The position numbers and the translations under genes were made by a program. Positions 24,439-29,931 of a stretch of DNA of 29,931 nucleotides are shown here, in pieces. The first letter of the stretch is position 1; each line of letters begins with the position of its first letter. The notes beneath the pieces are model-generated. The model saw nothing but the letters and a program-made list of their open reading frames with translations, was not told the origin of the DNA and did not search any database. The DNA comes from CAZOHN01 sp964579325. Lineage in GTDB: Bacteria; Pseudomonadota; Alphaproteobacteria; Rhodobacterales; Rhodobacteraceae. The stretch lies in NCBI GenBank assembly GCA_964579325.1, contig CAZOHN010000020.1:1-29931 (forward strand). The letters are read 5' to 3'.

Positions 24439-24470
24439 CGCAAGCGCGGGCAATCGGGCCCGCGCTTGCG
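24439..24470 (-). promoter_or_regulatory. 13-bp perfect hairpin between bztA and bztB
   Basis: CGCAAGCGCGGGC (24439-24451) and GCCCGCGCTTGCG (24458-24470) pair perfectly around a 6-nt loop. No T-run follows on the minus strand, so it is probably an mRNA-stabilising or partial-termination hairpin that lets the binding protein be made in excess over the membrane subunits, as known for other ABC operons. That role is inferred from position. Confidence 0.65.
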
Positions 24471-24483
24471 TAGTCGTGTCGTC

Positions 24484-25503
24484 TCAGCGGAACGGCGGAG
24501 TGTAGAGCAGACCGCCGTTGGTCCAGAGCGCGTTCAGACCGCGCGCAAGGCCGATCGGGGTAGCCTCACCGACATGGCGCTCGAAAATCTCGCCATAGTT
24601 GCCGCCGGCCGCGATCGCGCGAACGGCCCACTGTGCGTCGAGGCCGATCATGGTGCCATACTCGCCTTCGGTGCCGAGAAGGCGATTGATCTCGGGATTG
24701 GAGGTCGGAGCCGCAGCGAGTTCGTTGACGTTGGCCGACGTGATGCCAAGTTCCTCGGCCGCGACCAGTGCATTCAGTGTCCAGCGGACGATGTCGCCCC
24801 ACTCGCTGTCGCCATGGCGGACGGCAGGCCCCAGCGGTTCCTTCGAGATCACTTCCGGCAGGATGATGTGATCGCCGGGGGCTTCGAATGTCGCACGCTG
24901 CGCGGCGAGGCCCGAGATGTCGGTCGTGTAGGCGTCGCAGGCGCCGGCGAGGTATTGCTGCTGGCCTTCCGCGTTGGTCTCGATCGGGACCGGCGTATAG
25001 GTGATGTTGTTGACCCGGAAGAAGTCGGCGAGGTTGAGTTCTGTCGTCGTGCCGGTCTGGATGCAGACCGTCGCGCCGTCGAGTTCCTTCGCCGAAGAAA
25101 CGCCAAGCGACTTCGGCACCATGAAGCCCTGGCCGTCGTAATAATTCACGCCGGTGAAGTCGAACTTCAGGTCCGTATCGCGCGAGAAGGTCCAGGTCGT
25201 GTTCCGCACGAGGACGTCGATTTCGCTCGCGGCCAGCGCGGTGAAGCGGGTCTGCCCGGTGGTCGGGACAAACTCGACGGCCATCGAGTCACCGAGTACA
25301 GCGGCCCCCAAGGCGCGGCAGACCGCGATGTCGAAGCCTTCCCAGACACCATTGGCATCGGGTGCCGCGAAGCCGGCGAGTCCCGTGTTGGTCCCGCAGA
25401 GAAGCTTGCCCCGCGCCTTGACGTCATCAAGTGTACCGGCAGCGGATATGCCCGCCGCGAGGCCCGCGGCCACAAGCGTGCCGAAGAAAACCGTCTTGTT
25501 CAT
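24484..25503 (-). CDS. bztA: periplasmic amino-acid-binding protein
   Basis: A 339-residue solute-binding protein of family 3. A signal peptide (MNKTVFFGTLVAAGLAAGIS, cleaved near AAG) leads to TLDDVKARGKLLCGTNTGLA. The ligand-binding core shows GFDIAVCRALGAAVLG, the TRFTALAASEIDVLVRNTTW region near residues 80-100, GQGFMVPKSLGVSSAKELDG and TVCIQTGTTTELNLADFF. It collects acidic and amide amino acids in Rhodobacter Bzt systems; the exact specificity here is inferred from overall similarity. A GAGG site precedes the ATG by 6 nt. It is the first gene of bztABCD and lies downstream of two inverted repeats. Confidence 0.94.
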   Translation of the reverse strand: MNKTVFFGTLVAAGLAAGISAAGTLDDVKARGKLLCGTNTGLAGFAAPDANGVWEGFDIAVCRALGAAVLGDSMAVEFVPTTGQTRFTALAASEIDVLVRNTTWTFSRDTDLKFDFTGVNYYDGQGFMVPKSLGVSSAKELDGATVCIQTGTTTELNLADFFRVNNITYTPVPIETNAEGQQQYLAGACDAYTTDISGLAAQRATFEAPGDHIILPEVISKEPLGPAVRHGDSEWGDIVRWTLNALVAAEELGITSANVNELAAAPTSNPEINRLLGTEGEYGTMIGLDAQWAVRAIAAGGNYGEIFERHVGEATPIGLARGLNALWTNGGLLYTPPFR

Positions 25504-25733
25504 GTGTTACCTCATCCTGATTGCCACCCGTTCGCGGGCAGACTTTGCCAACCCGATTCGGGTCGCGATTTTTCTGTGGGACCGGATGCCCCTGTCGCAC
25601 GGACAAGTTAGGGCGAATCTTGGCTTGCACGTCAAGCGCAAGGTCGCCCTGAGGGCCCCGATTTCGGTCAGTTTTCGGGCGAACGCACTCAGTTTCGACT
25701 CCGGTATTCGGTCGCAAGATCGCTAACGCAGCG
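25504..25733. promoter_or_regulatory. bztA upstream region with two inverted repeats
   Basis: A 230-bp region without a gene. ACCCGA-T-TCGGGT (25551-25563) is a 13-nt inverted repeat about 48 bp before the bztA ATG, and CCCG-TTCG-CGGG (25527-25538) lies nearer. A minus-strand TTGACG (25635-25630) with a TAACTT 19 bp further on is a poor but possible promoter. The repeats could be an operator or leader hairpins for nitrogen or amino-acid control; no known consensus is matched. Confidence 0.4.
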
Positions 25734-26450
25734 TCAGTTGCAGCTCTGGCAGAGCCTCAGGAAGCCCAGTGCCTCTGCAAAATCAGCGCGTTTGCGCTCT
25801 GCATCTTCGGCCGCGTCTTCGTCGCGGCCCCATTGTTCTGCCTGCCAGGTTTCATCAACCCGCGATGCTGCCCAGAGGCTGTCGGCGTCGCCATGCCCCG
25901 CCGCGGCGGCGAGACCGATCACAAGCGAGCCCGACAGTGCCGCGAGATCGTGAAGCGCGGTGAGCTCGAAGGACGTTAAACCGGCAACCCGTTGGTGAAG
26001 GCGGGCCAGGCTTTCGGCAGGCTGGGCAACATGCACGATGCCCGTCGTCACCAGAAGCGACACCCCGAGCGAAGTGCTCGCCCACTCCAGGAGTGGATCC
26101 CAGGCAGCGGCTTGGCGATCGACAAGGGGTTCCGGCCCCTCAGCGCGGTAGCACAGCAGGTCCGAGCCGCCATAGGCGGCCACCTGTCCGACTACCTCCG
26201 CGTGATGCGGCGCCACCCGATCGATCGCCGAGTTCGCATATCGGGTGTAGGGCATGGTCCGCGGGTCCAGCGCGCCGGTCTGGGCATCCCACTCGGTCGC
26301 GATGGCCTCTGCAAGGGCGCGGGTCGGGAGACGCAGCAAAGCCTTTGCCGGTGTCTTGACGCTGCGACCGTCCAGCCGCACATCCCAGCATCCATCAGCC
26401 TCGACGGCTGCGGCCCTGGTCCAGAACCGCTTTCGCTCCCAGCCCGTCAT
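25734..26450 (-). CDS. ATP12-family F1-ATPase assembly chaperone
   Basis: A 238-residue ATP12 homologue, which in mitochondria and alphaproteobacteria binds the F1 alpha subunit during ATP synthase assembly. The family pattern is visible: KRFWTRAAAVEADGCWDVRL, LDGRSVKTPAKALLRLPTRA, AIATEWDAQTGALDPRTMPY, TRYANSAIDRV, YGGSDLLCYRAEGPEPLVDR and WDPLLEWASTSLGVSL. No signal peptide or membrane segment is present, consistent with a cytoplasmic chaperone. Its ATG overlaps the HAD gene stop (ATGA). It is the last gene of the rarA-crcB-rluC-HAD-ATP12 run. Confidence 0.9.
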   Translation of the reverse strand: MTGWERKRFWTRAAAVEADGCWDVRLDGRSVKTPAKALLRLPTRALAEAIATEWDAQTGALDPRTMPYTRYANSAIDRVAPHHAEVVGQVAAYGGSDLLCYRAEGPEPLVDRQAAAWDPLLEWASTSLGVSLLVTTGIVHVAQPAESLARLHQRVAGLTSFELTALHDLAALSGSLVIGLAAAAGHGDADSLWAASRVDETWQAEQWGRDEDAAEDAERKRADFAEALGFLRLCQSCN

Positions 26451-27115
26451 TCCAGCACCCCGAGGTCGGCAAGCACTCCCGGCAGTTCGGCCCAGTCCGA
26501 GATGTGCCGATCAGCTGCGCCAAGCCGCTCGACCTGATGGTAGCCCCAGGAAACCGCGATGGTGCGGAAGCCTGCGGCCCGCCCCATATCGATGTCGAAT
26601 TCGGTGTCGCCCACCATCACCGCCACATCGGCCCCTGCCCCGGTCTCGGCGAGGCAGGCGTTCAACATCGAAGGATGCGGCTTCGACGGATGGTCATCGG
26701 CGACCTGCGTGGTAACGAAGTAGGATGCAAGGCCATGTGCCTCGACGAGGTGCTGAAGACCGCGCCGCGACTTTCCCGTCGCGAGGCCGAGGAGGAGGTC
26801 CGGGCGCTCGGACAACCCGTCAAGCATTGTCCGCGTGCCGGGATAGAGCGGCGAGGCGTCTTCGCCCGAAACGCGGATCGACATGAAGGTCGCCTTGTAG
26901 GCCTCGACGAGCGCATCGAGCTCCTCCGGCCCGGCATCCTGCGCAAGCCGCTCCATGGCAACAGGCAATGACAGGCCGACGATGGAGAGTGTCTCAGCTC
27001 GCCCCGGCGCCTCCCGACCAAGGGTCGCAAAGGCCCCCGCCATCGACGCGAGGATATGCGCCTGGCTGTCGACAAGCGTTCCGTCCACGTCGAACACCAC
27101 CAGCCCCAGCGTCAT
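26447..27115 (-). CDS. HAD-family phosphatase (phosphoglycolate phosphatase-like)
   Basis: A 222-residue HAD subfamily IA hydrolase. Motif I is FDVDGTLVDS, with nucleophile Asp9 and acid/base Asp11; motif II is in LGLATGKSRRGL; motif III Lys is in SKPHPSML; motif IV is VMVGDTEFDIDMG. The helical cap sits between motifs I and II. The substrate is unknown: phosphoglycolate and small sugar phosphates are typical. It overlaps the rluC-type gene stop with its ATG and the ATP12 start with its stop, so it is translationally coupled on both sides. Confidence 0.9.
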   Translation of the reverse strand: MTLGLVVFDVDGTLVDSQAHILASMAGAFATLGREAPGRAETLSIVGLSLPVAMERLAQDAGPEELDALVEAYKATFMSIRVSGEDASPLYPGTRTMLDGLSERPDLLLGLATGKSRRGLQHLVEAHGLASYFVTTQVADDHPSKPHPSMLNACLAETGAGADVAVMVGDTEFDIDMGRAAGFRTIAVSWGYHQVERLGAADRHISDWAELPGVLADLGVLE

Positions 27116-28164
27116 TTGCGCCCCGAAAACGGGTCGGCGGGTGCGTCGTTCACGATCCAGCCCATCGTGGCCCAGGTGCGCGCCATGTGCTCGGGCAAGT
27201 CCGCAGTGATCGTGACGGCGGCCTTGGTGATCGGGTGGATGAAGCCGATGGATCGGGCATGGAGATGCAGCTTTCGGCTGATCTCGCCGCCCAGCATCGC
27301 CCCCCAGCCGTCACCCATGTTCTCCTGCCCCGATCCGCCATACTTGCCGTCGCCGGCAATCGGGTGGCCGATCTCGGCCATATGGGCGCGCAGCTGGTGC
27401 GTCCGTCCCGTGATCGGTGCCAGCGCCACCCAGGCCGTGCGGGAGCCGAGCGCGTCGATCACGGCGAAATCGGTGGTCGCGTGCTTGGCTCCCTCGGTCG
27501 CCTCGACCTTCGAGGGGTGCACGCAGATCATCTTCTCGCCCTCGCCCCCACGACCGTGGCCGGGCGCCTTCACGAGGCCGTAGCGGATCGTGCCCTTCCG
27601 CGGGTTCGGCACCCCGGCGACCACGGCCCAGTAGATCTTCCGGGTCATCCGGTCGCGGAATGCCTCCGAGAGACGACGCGCAATGCGCGGCGTGCGGGCG
27701 AGGAGCAGGACGCCGGAGGTATCCTTGTCGAGCCGGTGGACGAGGACAGGTCGGTCGGCATAGCCAAAGCGCAGCGCTTCGGACAATCCGTCCACGTGAT
27801 GGGCCCCCTGCCCACTGCCGCCCTGGCTTGGCAGGCCAGGCGGCTTGTTGATCGCGATGATGTGCTCGTCCCTCCAGATCACCGCCTGCTGGATCATCCG
27901 GGCATCGTCGTCGGAAATCCCGGCCGCGCGCGCGGCGGTCACCGCGGCAGGCGCTGCCTCGGGCAGCGGTGGCACCCGCACCGACATGCCCGGGCCGACA
28001 CGGCTGTTCGCCTTCACCCGCCCGCCATCGACGCGAAGCTGCCCGGTCCGGCAGAGCTTCTCGATCGCGCCTTGCGTGATCTGCGGGAAACGGCGCTTGA
28101 GCCAGCGGTCGAGCCGGCTTTCGCCCTCGTCCTCGCCCACGGTGAAGAGCTTGACACCGCTCAT
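27112..28164 (-). CDS. rluC: RluA-family 23S rRNA pseudouridine synthase
   Basis: A 350-residue pseudouridine synthase. Residues 16-63 form an S4 RNA-binding domain (SRLDRWLKRRFPQITQGAIE). The catalytic motif is VHRLDKDTSGVLLLA, with Asp146 as the catalytic aspartate. PITGRTHQLRAHMAEIGHPI is the second family signature, followed by AGDGKYGG. Domain order and length fit RluC, which modifies U955, U2504 and U2580 of E. coli 23S rRNA, but RluD-like specificity cannot be ruled out. It is coupled to crcB upstream by an ATGA overlap. Confidence 0.9.
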   Translation of the reverse strand: MSGVKLFTVGEDEGESRLDRWLKRRFPQITQGAIEKLCRTGQLRVDGGRVKANSRVGPGMSVRVPPLPEAAPAAVTAARAAGISDDDARMIQQAVIWRDEHIIAINKPPGLPSQGGSGQGAHHVDGLSEALRFGYADRPVLVHRLDKDTSGVLLLARTPRIARRLSEAFRDRMTRKIYWAVVAGVPNPRKGTIRYGLVKAPGHGRGGEGEKMICVHPSKVEATEGAKHATTDFAVIDALGSRTAWVALAPITGRTHQLRAHMAEIGHPIAGDGKYGGSGQENMGDGWGAMLGGEISRKLHLHARSIGFIHPITKAAVTITADLPEHMARTWATMGWIVNDAPADPFSGRK

Positions 28165-28538
28165 GCGTAGACACTCCGGGCGGCGGCAATGCCCAGGACA
28201 AGTCCGATAAGCGACAGGACGACCGAACCCACGACGTAGAACGCCGCAGCCCCGTAGGCGCCGTCTTCGTAGAGACGGAAAGCATCGAGCGAGTAGGCCG
28301 AAAATGTGGTGAACCCGCCGAGGATGCCGCTCATCAGGAAAGGGGATAGCCTGAGGGCATCGCGTTCGGCCAGAACGACGAACAGCACACCCATCGCAAA
28401 GGAACCGGCGACGTTGACCACCATGGTGCCCACCGGAAAGCCCGGCCCAAACAGCCGCAACGCGCCCTGAACGGTCAGGAAGCGGAAGGTGGCGCCGAGG
28501 GCGCCGCCGAGGGCGACTTGGGCGAGGGTCGACAGCAT
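28161..28538 (-). CDS. crcB: fluoride exporter CrcB/Fluc
   Basis: A 125-residue, four-helix membrane protein. It begins MLSTLAQVALGGALGATFRF, then GTMVVNVAGSFAMGVL (the conserved Asn helix), and the fluoride channel motif GGFTTFSAYSLDAFRL. Fluc proteins are small dual-topology dimers that let fluoride leave the cell. ATG 28538 has AAGGAA upstream and gives the usual length; TTG 28574 would add 12 residues. No fluoride riboswitch is visible just upstream, and the gene lies within a coupled operon after rarA. Confidence 0.93.
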   Translation of the reverse strand: MLSTLAQVALGGALGATFRFLTVQGALRLFGPGFPVGTMVVNVAGSFAMGVLFVVLAERDALRLSPFLMSGILGGFTTFSAYSLDAFRLYEDGAYGAAAFYVVGSVVLSLIGLVLGIAAARSVYA

Positions 28539-28570
28539 GGCGCTTTCCTTCGTCGCGGCAGGCGGCGGAG

Positions 28571-29887
28571 TCAACCGCCCTGACGCCGCGCCCGGAGCTT
28601 GGCGAAGTACTCGATGCGCTTCAGAAGCTCCCGCTCGTAGCCCCTCTCGGGCGGCGCGTAGAAGACCGGCCGCTTCATCGAATCGGGGAAGTAATTCTGC
28701 CCCGAAAAGCCATCCTCTGCGTCGTGGTCGTAGGCATAACCCGCACCAAAGCCCTGCTCTTTCATCATCCGTGTGGGCGCGTTCAGGATATGCTTGGGTG
28801 GCGGCTCCGAGCCGGTGCGGCGCGCGGCCTCCTGCGCGGCCTTCCAGGCGGTGTAGACACCGTTCGATTTCGGAGCGAGAGCGAGATAGGTGACAGCTTC
28901 GGCCAGCGCCAACTCGCCCTCCGGGCTGCCGAGCCGCTCATAAGTTTCCCAGGCGTCGAGACAGATCCGCGTTGCCTGCGGGTCGGCCAGGCCGATGTCC
29001 TCGACCGCCATCCGCGTGATGCGCCGGGCGAGAAAGCGCGGATCCTCGCCGCCGTTCAGCATCCGCGCGAGCCAGTAGAGGCTGGCGTCCGGGTCCGATC
29101 CGCGGACCGATTTGTGCAACGCCGAGATCAGGTTGTAGTGCTGGTCGCCCGACTTGTCGTAGGCGGTGGCGCGGCGCATCAGCCGTTGGCCAAGCGCCTC
29201 GGACGATAGCTGGCCCTCAACCTTCCAACCGGCGACCTGCTCGATCAGGTTCAGAAGCGCACGCCCATCACCGTCGGCCATCTCGAGCAACTGGTCGCGG
29301 GCGGCAGGATCGAGCGGCAGGCGGCGCCCGAGTTCCTTCTCTGCCCGCTGGGCGAGGTGCTCCAGATGGGCAGGCGTCAGCCGCTCCAGCACGATCACCT
29401 GCGCCCGGCTGAGAAGCGCCGCGTTCAGCTCGAACGAAGGGTTTTCGGTAGTGGCGCCGACAAGGAGGATCGTCCCGTCCTCCATGTGAGGCAGGAACCC
29501 GTCCTGCTGCGCCTTGTTGAAACGATGGATTTCGTCGACGAAGAGCAACGTCCCCTGGCCGTTCGTGCGCCGCAGTCGCGCCGCCTCGAATACCTTGCGC
29601 AGTTCCGGCACACCGGTGAAGATCGCGCTGATCTGGACGAAGGCGAGGTCGGTCTCGTTCGCCAGCAGGCGCGCGATCGTGGTCTTGCCCACGCCGGGCG
29701 GCCCCCAGAGGACCAGCGAGGACAGAGTGCCTGAGGCCAGCATGGCTCCAAGCGGCCCGTCCGGGCCGAGCACCTTCTCCTGGCCGATCACATCGGCCAG
29801 CCGCGCCGGACGCAGCCTGTCGGCAAGCGGTCGGGGCGTGTTCCCGAAAGGGGCCGCCGTGGACGGCAGATCGAAAAGGTCGCTCAT
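28571..29887 (-). CDS. rarA: replication-associated recombination protein A (AAA+ ATPase)
   Basis: A 438-residue RarA/MgsA protein of the clamp-loader-like AAA+ group, acting at stalled replication forks. Residues 18-35 (PRPLADRLRPARLADVIG) are the family N-terminus, Walker A is GPPGVGKTTIARLLA (62-76), and Walker B is LLFVDEIHRFNKAQQDGFLP. VGATTENPSFELNAALLSRA is sensor 1, and the C-terminus contains YDKSGDQHYNLISALHKSVR and FGAGYAYDHDAEDGFSGQNY. It is complete. It is the first gene of this run in the window; 32 nt separate it from crcB. Confidence 0.95.
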   Translation of the reverse strand: MSDLFDLPSTAAPFGNTPRPLADRLRPARLADVIGQEKVLGPDGPLGAMLASGTLSSLVLWGPPGVGKTTIARLLANETDLAFVQISAIFTGVPELRKVFEAARLRRTNGQGTLLFVDEIHRFNKAQQDGFLPHMEDGTILLVGATTENPSFELNAALLSRAQVIVLERLTPAHLEHLAQRAEKELGRRLPLDPAARDQLLEMADGDGRALLNLIEQVAGWKVEGQLSSEALGQRLMRRATAYDKSGDQHYNLISALHKSVRGSDPDASLYWLARMLNGGEDPRFLARRITRMAVEDIGLADPQATRICLDAWETYERLGSPEGELALAEAVTYLALAPKSNGVYTAWKAAQEAARRTGSEPPPKHILNAPTRMMKEQGFGAGYAYDHDAEDGFSGQNYFPDSMKRPVFYAPPERGYERELLKRIEYFAKLRARRQGG

Positions 29888-29931
29888 GGTGAAAGACTAT
29901 GCCTGCGTGCGGGCGCGCGAAAGGGCTAGAG
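29888..29931. other. right-edge sequence upstream of rarA
   Basis: Forty-four bases upstream of rarA up to the window edge. No ribosome site for rarA, no ORF end and no complete promoter can be seen here. Confidence 0.4.

Overview
The window is about 30 kb of high-GC alphaproteobacterial chromosome. The gene order points to Rhodobacterales (Rhodobacter/Paracoccus/Roseobacter relatives): chorismate mutase-rpsP-rimM-trmD-rplS-rpmE, a MipZ-type ATPase, rpmH-rnpA-yidD-ttcA-yidC-MOSC-yihA, an Atp12 chaperone, and a four-gene bzt/aap amino-acid ABC transporter. I see no prophage, insertion sequence, CRISPR array or plasmid gene. Most of the window is conserved core chromosome with a few accessory-looking pieces.

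Layout. 1-3.9 kb (+): the tail of an unidentified upstream gene, then a tightly packed translation operon (aroQ-type chorismate mutase, rpsP, rimM, a four-helix membrane protein of unknown function, trmD, rplS, rpmE) ending at a GC-rich hairpin with a T-run. 3.9-4.9 kb: mipZ (+) meets a 55-residue unknown ORF (-), overlapping at their 3' ends. 5.0-6.5 kb (-): a secreted trypsin-like protease with six four-cysteine acidic repeats before the catalytic domain, starting at TTG. 6.65-6.73 kb (-): tRNA-Arg(ACG) with an encoded CCA. 6.8-10.4 kb (-): a probable operon of TVP38/TMEM64 membrane protein, pyridine-nucleotide-disulfide oxidoreductase and orphan sensor histidine kinase.

10.6-18 kb (+): rpmH (with a good sigma70-type promoter), rnpA, yidD, ttcA, a GGDEF-EAL protein with a ruined GGDEF site and an intact EAL site, a 642-bp gene-free gap, yidC, a MOSC protein and yihA. 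An SDR oxidoreductase (-) converges on yihA. 18.8-21 kb (+): argB, a small ferredoxin-like protein and a SixA-type phosphatase. 21-25.5 kb (-): bztA-bztB-bztC-bztD, with a 13-bp perfect hairpin between the binding-protein gene and the permease genes. 25.7-29.9 kb (-): rarA, crcB, a RluA-family pseudouridine synthase, a HAD phosphatase and an Atp12-family F1-ATPase chaperone; the last four are joined by ATGA overlaps.

Themes are ribosome and tRNA maturation, membrane-protein insertion (yidD and yidC, separated here by ttcA, the GGDEF-EAL gene and the gap), cell-division placement (mipZ) and amino-acid uptake. Nothing here is clearly a new defence or mobile system. The least explained items are the repeat-bearing protease, the long gap before yidC, the redox/membrane/kinase trio, the small ORF facing mipZ, and several leader hairpins. 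All identifications come from reading protein motifs and synteny by eye; no database search was run.
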